64,000 nucleotides of DNA from the NCBI RefSeq assembly GCF_026745355.1, contig NC_079207.1:34148514-34212513 (forward strand). Direction: 5' to 3'. This document shows, piece by piece, positions 44,992 to 55,330 of this stretch; the stretch's first letter is position 1; the number at the start of each line of letters is the position of its first letter. Origin of the DNA: Beta vulgaris subsp. vulgaris. Its lineage: Eukaryota > Streptophyta > Magnoliopsida > Caryophyllales > Amaranthaceae. The notes under the pieces were generated by a model. The model ran no database searches and was not told where the DNA came from. It saw only the letters and a program-made list of their open reading frames with translations. The position numbers and the translations under genes are program-made.

Positions 44992-46481
44992 GAACAGCTT
45001 ATACTTTGGACTAGTTTAAGGAAGACGCTTCATGTTATCACATCAATGCTGTCATGTAAAAGCTCTTAAATGTGGATCAGAAAATAAAAATAATAGTAGG
45101 ACATATATAACTGATGGATATCTCAATAAACAAAGGTCTTTATTGGCAAAGCCTATCAGTAATAGAAATCTACCACAATAAGCTATGATAAGATTAATCT
45201 GGTCTAAGCCTCTAAGGTCAATAACTGGTTTTAAACTTACAGGAATATTCTAACTAGTATAATTTACAATTAATCATATCCTCATTTATATATGCGATAT
45301 GACTTCAGCGCCTCTAACAGGTCAACTCGCAAAAAATAAAATATATAAAAAAACAAAAGAGAATTGGTCTCTTTCAAGCTACACAATCTCTTAAGTCAAT
45401 CAGGAGCGAATAAGCAAGCATGATGAATGCTCTTCACTAATTCATCTAGCACCAATCTAATGCTCCAGTAGGAACCAAATTTACTAACTAGCATTTGAAT
45501 TCAACATAGTTATTCTGACCTTTAAATGGCACCAGAACTTCACTCCCAGAGGTATCAGACACATCTGCAAGCATAGTCTAGCTAAAAAGAAATAGAAGTT
45601 ATCCTAGACGACGGGCTGTTAGTGGAAGTCTCCTTATCCTTCCCAGGGAACCTCTACATTATATCTTTTGTGCATTTGCGGGGTTAAAGGATCAAATTGT
45701 TGTGATTAAGGTTTATTTTGGTTTGACGGAAAACAATTTTCAGTATAGTATAGATTTTCCACGAACATATTTCCCAAGGGAAAATTCTTTGGTTCCTTAC
45801 CAGAAACATAAGAGAAGAAATGAAAAATGGAATGGAGCGAAAGAGGATGGATGGGAGGAAAGGAGGCGGAAGTGAAGAATAGGAAGAAAAACGTCGCATT
45901 CCTTACCCTTGGGAGAATTATTCTCTACTGTCAGGACAACAATGTGCCATACAATCCAAACAGAGGATATTAGGAATACCTCTTTTTGTTGAAGATCCAA
46001 CCCCAGACTCTCTAAAAACGAGCCTAAATGTTTTATTGTCCGCAATATTGAGGATCAAAGGAACAAACAAGAGCTAATTCAAAAAAATGATCATCAAAGG
46101 ATTAATTCTGAACTGACTTTTGAATGGTACGGGGAATTAGCTATCTAGGTTTGTTAAATTACACTTCGATTTACGAATTCGCCTTGGTTGGGTAGCAGTT
46201 CGTGAGAGGATCGATGAATTAGGTGACACTGTCTGCTTGTTTACGGGGATCTAACACTCGAATGTACAATGAATCATTTTGTATCAAAGAAATGCCAAGT
46301 TTAATACGCAATTAAACAAGTCAACGAAATCTAGGAAAGTATCTCTCATACAGATGCCAGTATGAAGACCACAAACTGCACATCAAAAAATGGAAAGAAA
46401 ACAACAAAATCGCAGGTAGAGCAATATTGTATGTCTAAGCAGACAATTACTTAGAAACTTATTGCATGCACGGAGAGTGAG
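44992..46481. other. Intron sequence next to exon 1, no recognised feature
   Basis: About 1.5 kb of ordinary AT-rich sequence between LINE C and the exon 1 donor. Short frames (for example 45684-46045 on the minus strand) show no family features. This may be part of the original, pre-transposon intron. Confidence 0.6.
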
Positions 46482-46487
46482 ACTTAC

Positions 46488-47235
46488 TAGGAACATGTGG
46501 TAGAGCACATCGAAGAGCATGAGTTCTATCAGGGCAGTAACAATTGAATTGATTATTATCTGCATCATATCCACACTGCCCGTTACTTTCCAAACAAGCT
46601 GTGCAGTTATAAGTCTTCCAGTTCAGCAACACTTCCCTTTCTAACATATCTGTTATCCTCCCATCTTTCATATCCTCATCATTATATGGAACTTCAATAA
46701 CAACACCATTACACTGTCCCACCAAATCCTGCAGTTTTGAATCATTCCTATACACTGCTAAACTCCCACATTTCACCCTTTTTTCCTTATTCTCTTCCAA
46801 CACTTTTTCTGAGCAATTTGGGAGCACATATATATCACTGTGATTCGTTGCGAACTTGAATCTTTCGTCCCTGAATGACATATTCTTAAGCGAATCAAAA
46901 CAATCACTTGTGTTTGCAATACTATCAACCAAAGCAGAATTTATGATTTGAAACTTCATGCTCTCATACCAAATATTCTTTATCACATAAGTATTCCCTG
47001 ATATATTCAACAAAGGAATTCTATCATTATTACAGGACACCTCAAAATCAGGATACCCACAATAAGATTCTTGCTGGTTTATAATATGGAATGGATATGT
47101 TATACTGTGGTTGCCGCATTTCTTTGGCAAACAATCCCCAAAATGATTTTCAGATAAACAGAGAAGTGGAAGTAACTGGAGAAACAAAGTTAGATTGAAT
47201 AGAGTTGACTTGGAGAAGAAATTTATTCTCTTCAT
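46488..47235 (-). CDS. Receptor-like kinase of the LRK10L type, exon 1 (signal peptide and extracellular domain)
   Basis: It starts at 47235 with a signal peptide (MKRINFFSKSTLFNLTLFLQ to about residue 28). Residues about 34-105 fit the GUB_WAK_bind galacturonan-binding domain: CLPKKCGNHSITYPF, CGYPDFEVSC, PLLNISGNTYVI. Residues about 150-240 fit WAK_assoc: CSEKVL, VKCGSLAVY, LNWKTYNCTACLESNGQCGY and FNCYCPDRTHALRC. The conserved cysteines are present. The exon ends in phase 1 at a GTAAGT donor, which matches the acceptor phase of the kinase exon at 19723. The protein would sense cell-wall or apoplastic signals at the plasma membrane. Without splicing, the frame runs on to a stop at 46459. 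Confidence 0.9.
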
Positions 47236-47590
47236 TTCCTTTTCTTTTCAGTTTGTATCATCAGCAACTTAGATGATGGAAGAGGGTGAAAAGGAAGAGG
47301 AAGCGAAGATGTAGGATGAGCACCTTATCTTGTATGATCTAGAAATGTAAGTTCTAAGAACCTGTTCACTTGGTAGGGGTGGTTTACTCCAGTATATACT
47401 GGGAAAAAGTAGCAGTTAATTCTGTCTACATCAGATGTAGGATGAGCATTGAACATGATGTAGGATGAGCATTGAGCACCTTATGTTGTAGAATTATGTT
47501 GAATTCGATGTCAAATACCTGTTTGACTGTTGCACTCTATCCACATGATAAACTAATTCGTTTCATTTTATAGTTTCCATTTCACTTTGG
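47236..47590 (-). promoter_or_regulatory. Upstream region of the receptor kinase gene
   Basis: This should hold the promoter and 5' UTR. GATGTAGGATGAGCA occurs three times (about 47308, 47434 and 47459), twice followed shortly by CACCTTAT. No firm TATA box or known factor site can be claimed. Confidence 0.4.
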
Positions 47591-47599
47591 GCACGGGAA

Positions 47600-47880
47600 T
47601 TAAGGAAAGAATAAATACACTATATCATGTCAAAACACATTATATCATGTTCATGTTCACTATATCATGGAATATTATAATGCCAACAAAAACAACAAAA
47701 TATTATCATGTCAAAACACGCTAGATCATGTCAATATACACTATATTATGTCAATATACAATATATCATGCAAAACAAAAGCCGAAAAACTCAGCAAAAC
47801 ACTATCATGTCAAAATACATTATATTATTTTGAAATACATTGTATTATTTCAAAATACACTATATTATTTCAAAATGAAG
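47600..47880. repeat. AT-rich degenerate repeat
   Basis: Variants of CACTATATCATGTCAAAACA recur about ten times (for example at 47619, 47640, 47660, 47727 and 47747), later drifting to TATATTATTTCAAAATACA. The spacing is irregular at about 20-30 bp. It encodes nothing credible. Confidence 0.75.
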
Positions 47881-47973
47881 AACTTATAAGAGAAACGAGA
47901 GAAAAAACTGAAAGACATATTACAAACTTGAACAGAGAGGAAATGAAGAAGTTATGAGAGAGAAATGAAGATA

Positions 47974-48620
47974 CTCCCTCCGCTTTTATTTATTTGCTAC
48001 ATTTTGGTTTACACAAGAATTTAGGAGATGTCCTTTTCATTCTTTTTTAGTGTATTTTTTGACACCTTTAGCATTAAATAGGGTGGGAAAAGCGAAAAAA
48101 GTACTCCCTCCATGATCTCCGTCCCATAATATAGTGCATTAGTGCTTGCATTCCTCTTTGGGTGTCCCAAAATGTTGTGCCTATTTCTTTTCTATCAATT
48201 TGTTTGGACAAAATTATCCTTCATTTCTACATAAAACTTTCCAAAATACCTTCTACCACATTATTATTGTTTTACACCATTCCAAGGTATATTTATTGCT
48301 CTTTCATTTTATTTTTAAGGAAAAAGAATAAAAAAAACTAGTTCCAAGACAAAAATACCCAATAAATATTTACTTAAATATATATTTTTGTGAAATCCTA
48401 AAACTCTTTCCATTTTCCTTAATTCTTGTGAAAAATGAGAAGTGGGCACTATATTATGGAACGGAGGGAGTAGTACTTTTTGGTGGAAGAAGAGGGGAAA
48501 CAAATATAATACTATTATTTTTTGGTGGGCCAAGTCTCCTAATAAGAAAATGTAGCAAATAAAAAAAAAAAAAAGCAACCATTTTTTGAAAATGTAGCAA
48601 ATAAATAAAAGCAGAGGGAG
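47974..48620. mobile_element. Stowaway-type MITE, outer, split by another MITE
   Basis: Ends CTCCCTCCGCTTTTATTTAT and the inverted ATAAATAAAAGCAGAGGGAG, flanked by TA (47972-47973 and 48621-48622). Without the inner element (48104-48470) and its TA it would be about 278 bp, like the one at 18246-18529. Confidence 0.88.
48104..48470. mobile_element. Stowaway-type MITE, inner, nested in the outer one
   Basis: The left end is CTCCCTCCATGATCTCCGTC. The right end is the inverted form of CTCCCTCCGTTCCATAATAT. It is flanked by TA (48102-48103 and 48471-48472). The left end carries about nine extra bases (ATGATCTCC), as if the first bases of the terminus were duplicated. Confidence 0.85.
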
Positions 48621-48622
48621 TA

Positions 48623-49245
48623 TTAATTTATGAGAGGGAAAATGTAAAAGTTATAAGAGAACGAAGTTAGAAATAGTTATCAAATGAGAAAGAAGGAGAG
48701 ATAAATTATTAGAGGAGAGAGAAGAAAGAGTGGAAGAATGAACGCGACAAAAAAATGAGAGTTGTAATCATTACAACTCTGTAAAATAGATTGGGTGCAC
48801 ACTCTTCATATTAGTTTTTTTTTAATATATGAAAAGACAGTGACACGGTGAAATGTCAAATATATCACACTATTTGCCTATTGAAACAACAACCTGATTT
48901 GACCCTTTCTTGTTTATTTGCGCATCCATCATAAAACTATTTTTGCCATTGTCAGCAAGATGTTGTCAAATAATGTCTTTGCTTGACTTTTCAAATATAT
49001 TCTTACAAACTATGATTCCTAACTTAATAATAGTCCAACTAACTTAATAACTTATGACTTCATAGAAAAAGTATACAGTGAAATTTTGTAAAAAGGTTAT
49101 ACACCTAAGCATTATTAAACCAAAAATATTACAAATTTGTACTTGTTTACCATGAAACAAAAATTAGCATTTAAAAGGAAAATTGACACATGATTAGAGT
49201 GGTCTGTAGAAACACAAATCTTAGTAAAAGAAAAGGTTATGTGTT
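48623..49245. other. AT-rich intergenic stretch with a 23-bp palindrome
   Basis: No gene is recognised. AGAGTTGTAAT, one C, then ATTACAACTCT (48758-48780) form a perfect hairpin with 11-bp arms. It resembles a terminal or subterminal motif of small elements, but no partner was found. Confidence 0.55.
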
Positions 49246-49249
49246 CCTA

Positions 49250-49540
49250 ATAAAAGCTTAAATGCAAAAAAGAAGTGTTACAATCATCGACATCCAAAAT
49301 TAAATGAAAAGCAATCTTCTCAAACTCTCTTAAACAATTTGTGTTTATAACATACTTGCAATCACTCCCCAGAATCACTTTTCTAGACGCACGCTCAAAA
49401 GCCAGTTAAAGCCCATGTAAGATCACGTTTGCCTCAGTAACTCACTGATCATTGAATTGGTAGGCAGCACCCACACAATGCTAAACTCTATTATCTTGTA
49501 GGAGGGACGACCCCGCTTTTCCCCATTACATTGCTCCATC
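49250..49540 (-). pseudogene. RNase H (RVT_3-like) remnant
   Basis: The minus strand reads TEANVILHGL, a stop, then LAFERASRKVILGSDCKYVI and FEKIAFHLILDVDDC in one frame. This is the central part of the RNase H domain found at the end of plant LINE ORF2s and related host proteins, with the catalytic Glu (TEAN) and Asp (SDCK). Two in-frame stops show it is dead. Parent unknown. Confidence 0.6.
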
Positions 49541-49660
49541 ACCTTCGAGGCAGTAGCAAATTCCTGAATCGACCCACATCAACAAACAAACTTCACTCAT
49601 ATCACACAATTAAGAAGTTGAAAAGCAAATTTTTGAAACGAAATGAAAGCAACATAACAA

Positions 49661-49920
49661 CACTAGGGGAAAAAAAAAGGAAGGGCGACGCATCAACGGC
49701 TGCGCTTTTCATAAAAGCGCAGCCCTACTAGTGAAGGGCTGCGCTTTTAGGAAAAGCACAGCCCTTCTTACATACAGAAGGGCTGCGCTATTTCTACAAG
49801 CGCAGCCCTACTAAGCAAAGGGCTGCACTTTTTAAAAAAGCGCAGCCCTTCTGACTGTTCACAAGCGCAGCCCTTCTACTTTGTAGGGCTGCGCTTTTGT
49901 TTACAAGCGCAGCCCTACAT
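49661..49920. repeat. CACTA terminal and subterminal inverted repeats
   Basis: The block AGGGCTGCGCTTTT and its complement AAAAGCGCAGCCCT alternate about ten times in head-to-head pairs separated by short spacers. In En/Spm elements such subterminal motifs bind the TNPA protein. That role here is inferred from the layout. Confidence 0.88.
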
Positions 49921-51036
49921 TAAATTTTTTTTTTGGTATGAAATTAGTATGCGCATGTACAATAGAGAATTCCTTGCAATTCTATTTCCTCTTTCCCTCC
50001 CTTAAAGAATTACGACGAGAAATTTGCGCGACCTAACTGCTGCCCACCACCACGACCACGACCACATTGCTCCACCAACAAAACCCACCACCACTGGGTT
50101 TGCGCAACCTAACTCCACTGCCCCTGCTGCCCACCACCTTGCGCACCACATTGCTCCACCACTGCTGCCCACCACCTTGCGCCACCCATCACTACCCTTC
50201 TCTTCTCTTCTCCACCATTTGAGTGGTTAATTAGGTATGAATTAATTTTGTTTTTAAGTTACTTTTTTTTCTTAATTAATGATTAATGTGCAATGTGGGT
50301 TTTGTTAATACTAGGAAGAAGAGGCTTAGGAAGGCTGATTAAAGGTCCAACAATCTCTTCTCTCTTCATTGCTCGTCGTTGGTGTTAAGAGGTAATAACT
50401 AGTTTAACATGTAGACAAAGTTGTCATGTGCTTCGAATTAATTAAGTTATGATAATTTATTGATGTATATATGTATTTCTTATAATCTATATCATAATTT
50501 ATTGATATGAGATTGTATGAAAATGCAATGTGATTTAGCTATATATGAAATCTACAAGTTGTTTGAATCATCATCATATGCCCAGATACCCGTTCAAGAC
50601 TTACTCTTTAGGAGTAAGTCTTGAATAGTCCCCCGTTTGGGACTGTTCTTGGACGTTTGATCTCACTTAGGTGATGAATATGTGTCTTCTTTTCAATTCT
50701 GAGGAAATTCTTGGCTTATCGTTTCTCTACATTGTTCTCTGGGTACATATGTAGATAAGCAATTATCTACATTGTGTACTTGGAGAACTGTACGGAAATG
50801 CTGTCGGATTTTCCTTAGAATTGATAAGTTGGCATATATTCACTAGTGAGATTAGACGTCCAATGATGGGTTAGGTTGGAGTGATAAGGATCTTCGGCTG
50901 CATGCATACAATTGAACATGTCACTATCTTAGCTTGCTGTATACGTGTGTGATTTGAATATGTGAGTGTATGTACTTTAATGATGATGCATTATAATGAA
51001 TGATGTGTTTAATTATTAAGGTGTCTTTTGAATGAG
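49921..51036. other. CACTA leader region
   Basis: Noncoding stretch between the subterminal repeats and the transposase start. A His/Pro-rich frame at 50024-50230 is a low-complexity CAC/CCA product and not credible. CAAGACTTACTC and GAGTAAGTCTTG (50597-50627) form an inverted repeat in the leader, followed by CCCCCGTTTGGGACTGTTCT. Splice-like GT and AG sites are present, but no intron chain can be proven. Confidence 0.55.
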
Positions 51037-54000
51037 ATGGATCGTACTTGGATGTTATGGTAGTCGTGAATCGATTGAGTTTGTGAATGGGGTCTCAGAA
51101 TTCTGTACAACTACATTAGAATATCAAACATCCTCTGGAGCAGTCGACTTTTATTGTCCTTTTTCGATTGTAGAAATGTGAGCAAGGTTAGTAGTATACA
51201 TGTGGTTAGGGAGCATGTCTTTCGCCGTGGGTTTAGGCCTCAATACCACGTATGGGTTTGGCATGGTGAGCAGGGGAGGTATATGGGAAGCTCTGGAGTA
51301 AAGAATGATGTATGTGAAGAAAAGAAGGGAGTTAGGGGATGAGAATTTGGATGATGAATTTGGAGATGACGATAGGGATCGGATAGACGAGATGATACAC
51401 GAGGTTGAAGATCAGTCGTGTAGACGACCTCGTATTTTTGAGTCTATGTCTCAGGCTGCTGCAAAGCCGTTGTATCCAGGTTGTACAAAGTACACCAAAC
51501 TTTCCGCGGTGGTAACACTGTTCAACATTAAGTCGAACGCTGGTTGGAAGGACTCTAGTTTCACATCGTTGTTGGAAGTTTTAGCTGAGATTCTCCCTGA
51601 TGGAAATGAACTGCCAAAGTTGTACTATTATGCGAAGAAGCTGATGTGTCCTTTCGGTTTAGAGTACGAGCGGATACATGCTTGTCCTAACGATTGTGTG
51701 CTTTATCGTAATGAGTATGAGCATTTACATGAGTGTCGACGTTGTGGATTGTCGAGGTACAAGCGTGAAGGAGCTGGAGGTAGTGAAGGACCACCAGCTA
51801 AGGTGTTGTGGTATCTACCCATAATACCTAGATTTAAGCGCATGTTCTCAATTAAAGGAGATGCGAAGAATTTGAGGTGGCATGCAGATCGTAGGAAGAA
51901 AGACGGTCTGCTCAAGCATCCGGCTGATTCGCCTGAGTGGAAAACTATCAACAGGGTGCATAAGTCATTTGGTAATGAGGATAGGAATCTGAGGCTTGGA
52001 TTATGTACGGATGGCATGAACCCTTTTGGAAATCTCACCTCGCAGCATAGTACATGGCCAGTAGTTTTAGTGGTTTACAACTTGCCTCATTGCTTGTGCA
52101 TGAAATGCAAGTACATGATGCTGTCGATTCTTATATCAGGGCCCAAACAACCTGGAAATGACATAGATGTATACCTTCAGCCGCTTGTTGAAGATTTACA
52201 GAAGATGTGGAATGAAGGAGTGTTAGTATTTGATGCGTATGTTAATGAGATTTTCACTCTGCGTGCCATGCTTTTTGTACTATGAACGATTATCCAACTT
52301 ATGGGAACTTATCTGGGTATAAGACTAAAGGAAAATAACCTTGCCTGATTTGTTTAGATGACATGAAATCTACACACCATAAGGGTTGCAAACATGTGTA
52401 TATGCGCACNNNNNNNNNNNNNNNNNNNNNNNNNNNNNNNNNNNNNNNNNNNNNNNNNNNNNNNNNNNNNNNNNNNNNNNNNNNNNNNNNNNNNNNNNNN
52501 NNNNNNNNNNNNNNNNNNNNNNNNNNNNNNNNNNNNNNNNNNNNNNNNNNNNNNNNNNNNNNNNNNNNNNNNNNNNNNNNNNNNNNNNNNNNNNNNNNNN
52601 NNNNNNNNNNNNNNNNNNNNNNNNNNNNNNNNNNNNNNNNNNNNNNNNNNNNNNNNNNNNNNNNNNNNNNNNNNNNNNNNNNNNNNNNNNNNNNNNNNNN
52701 NNNNNNNNNNNNNNNNNNNNNNNNNNNNNNNNNNNNNNNNNNNNNNNNNNNNNNNNNNNNNNNNNNNNNNNNNNNNNNNNNNNNNNNNNNNNNNNNNNNN
52801 NNNNNNNNNNNNNNNNNNNNNNNNNNNNNNNNNNNNNNNNNNNNNNNNNNNNNNNNNNNNNNNNNNNNNNNNNNNNNNNNNNNNNNNNNNNNNNNNNNNN
52901 NNNNNNNNNNNNNNNNNNNNNNNNNNNNNNNNNNNNNNNNNNNNNNNNNNNNNNNNNNNNNNNNNNNNNNNNNNNNNNNNNNNNNNNNNNNNNNNNNNNN
53001 NNNNNNNNNNNNNNNNNNNNNNNNNNNNNNNNNNNNNNNNNNNNNNNNNNNNNNNNNNNNNNNNNNNNNNNNNNNNNNNNNNNNNNNNNNNNNNNNNNNN
53101 NNNNNNNNNNNNNNNNNNNNNNNNNNNNNNNNNNNNNNNNNNNNNNNNNNNNNNNNNNNNNNNNNNNNNNNNNNNNNNNNNNNNNNNNNNNNNNNNNNNN
53201 NNNNNNNNNNNNNNNNNNNNNNNNNNNNNNNNNNNNNNNNNNNNNNNNNNNNNNNNNNNNNNNNNNNNNNNNNNNNNNNNNNNNNNNNNNNNNNNNNNNN
53301 NNNNNNNNNNNNNNNNNNNNNNNNNNNNNNNNNNNNNNNNNNNNNNNNNNNNNNNNNNNNNNNNNNNNNNNNNNNNNNNNNNNNNNNNNNNNNNNNNNNN
53401 NNNNNNNACACGAAGGCTCCTCAGCTGGTACTGAAGTTTATAATCAGGTGAAGGTCATTGAAACAGTCTTTGGTAAACCTGCTAGTGAGGTTTGATCGAC
53501 CTACAGGATTATGGAAAAAAGTCCATTTTTTGGAAACTCCCATATTGGAAAGATCTAAAGGTCAGACATTGTTTGGATGTCATGCACATAGAGAAGAATG
53601 TTTGTGAAGCTATTATCGCGACACTTATGAATATTCCGGGCAAGACAAAAGATGTTAAGGCGTCACGACTTTACTTGGAAAAAGAGGGGTTCGACCAGAG
53701 TTGTGGGCTCAGAAAAGGGACGGAAGGAAGAAGAAAAAGGGGAGGAAAGGGTTGATGATGAAACTCAGAAAAGTAAAAAGGTGGAGGATTCGAGAAGAAT
53801 TATTTGCCACCAGCTTGCTACACGATGTCGCGTGCAGAGAAACGGATTTTTTGCGAGTCATTGTATGGCATTAAGGTCCCTACTGGCTACTCATCGAATA
53901 TGAAGCGCTTTGTTACCTTAAATGGTGAGTTGAAGTTATCGAGTATGAAATCGCACGATTGTCATGTCATGATGCAAGTATTCTTACCGATTGCAATTCG

Positions 54001-55290
54001 TGGGATACTTCCAAAGCATGTGAGGCACACCATTACAGAACTGTGTTCATTTTTTCATACAATCTGCAGCAAAGTCCTAGACCCGTCGACCCTCGATTCC
54101 TTGCAAGCCAGAGTAGTTGAAACTCTATGCAAATTTGAGATGTATTTCCCCCCCGCATTCTTTGACATTATGGTCCATCTCATTGTCCATCTAGTTCGAG
54201 AAATTAAGCTGTGTGGTCCAGTGTTTTTGAGGTGGTGCTATCCTTTTGAGAGATATATGGGAACTTTGAAGGATAAAGTTCGGAATCCTGCACAACCAGA
54301 AGGTAGTATAATTCAAGGGATTGTGGGTGAAGAGATCAGTAATTTTGTGGCTGAGTATTTTGCTAGTGTTGATCCTGTTGGACTTCCGACATCCCGACAC
54401 GAGGGCAGACTTGAGGGCAAGGGTACAATTGGTTCAAAATTGATCACACCTTCCGTAGAAAAGCGTAAACAAGCTCACTTATTTGTATTGCATCACGTAC
54501 CAGATGTCCATCCTTATTTAAGTGAACATATGGAGGAATTACGTGTTAGCAATCCTGGAAAAGGAGTGAGGGCATTGACGCAAATGCATAACAAGACTTT
54601 CATTGATTGGTTTCATAAACGAGTACTCAATGATTTGGATGAAAGTGTTCCTGAAACAGTCAAGTGGTTAGCATTTGGTCCTCGTGAATTGTACGCTCTT
54701 ATGAGGGTTATGATATTAATGGGTATACGTTTTGGACTGAACGTCAAGATCTGAAGTCAAGATCGCAACAAAATAGTGGTGTTTCACTTGTGGCGTCGTC
54801 TACACAATATGCAAGCTCGAAAGATAAGTCGCTGTACATGCTGAAAGCAACTATTATGGGCGAATACAAGAAATATGGGAGCTGGACTACTGTACTTTTA
54901 ATATTTGCCTCTTGTGTTGCAAGTGGGTTGACATAATCGACGTTGTGTAAGAAACGATGATCCTTGCGGTTTCACTCTTGTTGACCTTAGTCGTCTACGT
55001 GAAACTGAGGAGCCATTTGTAATTGCATCACAAGTCAAGCAAGTATTTTTTGTAACTGATCCTGCTGATCATAAGTGGTCAATTGTTGTACCTGGTAAAA
55101 GGAGTATCCTCGGTATTGGTGATGTTGATAATGAGGAAGAATATGATGCATTTGAGGACCTCCCCCTTTTACCTATCCTGAAAATAGTGTGGAAGATGAT
55201 GTAATATGTCGGAGAACTATATGCGTGTAGATCACACGGAAGGGATACATGTACTTGAGGATCCTAAGAAAGGCGGAAGTCAATAAATCA
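51037..55290 (+). pseudogene. CACTA TNP2-type transposase (Transposase-associated, TNP2, DUF4218, DUF4216 domains), broken, with an assembly gap
   Basis: The start is likely ATG at 51037 (MDRTWM), with a one-base frame change near 51055. Transposase-associated domain: FFDCRNVSKVSS and VFRRGFRPQYHVWVWHGEQ. TNP2 region: KLYYYAKKLMCPFGLEYERI, CPNDCVLYRNEYEHLHEC, CGLSRYKRE, GLCTDGMNPFGN and DVYLQPLVEDLQKMW. A frameshift near 52275 and a TAA precede the N gap. After the gap: LPYWKDLKVRHCLDVMHIEK, then the DUF4218 region (MSRAEKRIFCESLYGIKVP, HDCHVMMQVFLPIAIRG, WCYPFERYMGTLKDKVRN). DUF4216 follows in shifted frames (CGFTLVDLSRLRETEEPFV, KQVFFVTDPADHKWSIVV). The enzyme cuts and moves CACTA ends. This copy is inactive. 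Confidence 0.9.
52410..53407. other. Assembly gap of N
   Basis: 998 undetermined bases inside the transposase gene, between the TNP2 domain and the LPYWKDLKVRH block. The gap length may be nominal. Confidence 0.99.
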
Positions 55291-55330
55291 TGAGACATAA
55301 ACTCAGGTCTGTGTAATTTCTCCAATTTTA

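Larger units (their letters stand above)
19724..46487 (-). other. Intron of about 26.8 kb in the receptor kinase gene, filled with transposons
   Basis: The donor is GTAAGT (plus-strand ACTTAC at 46482-46487) after a phase-1 exon end. The acceptor is TTGCTCTTTCTCATAG, ending at 19724. Exon 1 is 748 bp and exon 2 is 1124 bp, together divisible by three, and the joined frame runs from the extracellular domain straight into the membrane span. The intron holds LINE B, LINE C, two Tork-like Copia elements, an Ale fragment, a LINE remnant and MITEs. LINE B inserted only 71 bp upstream of the acceptor. That the exons form one gene is inferred from the matching phase and the complementary domains. Confidence 0.82.

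Noticed and set aside
50024..50230. His/Pro-rich 68-residue frame in the CACTA leader
   Set aside because: Low-complexity CCAC repeats, no homology recognised, and it lies before the transposase start.
52299..53495. Open frames of 346-370 residues across the gap
   Set aside because: They consist of N read as unknown residues and have no coding meaning beyond the flanking transposase pieces.
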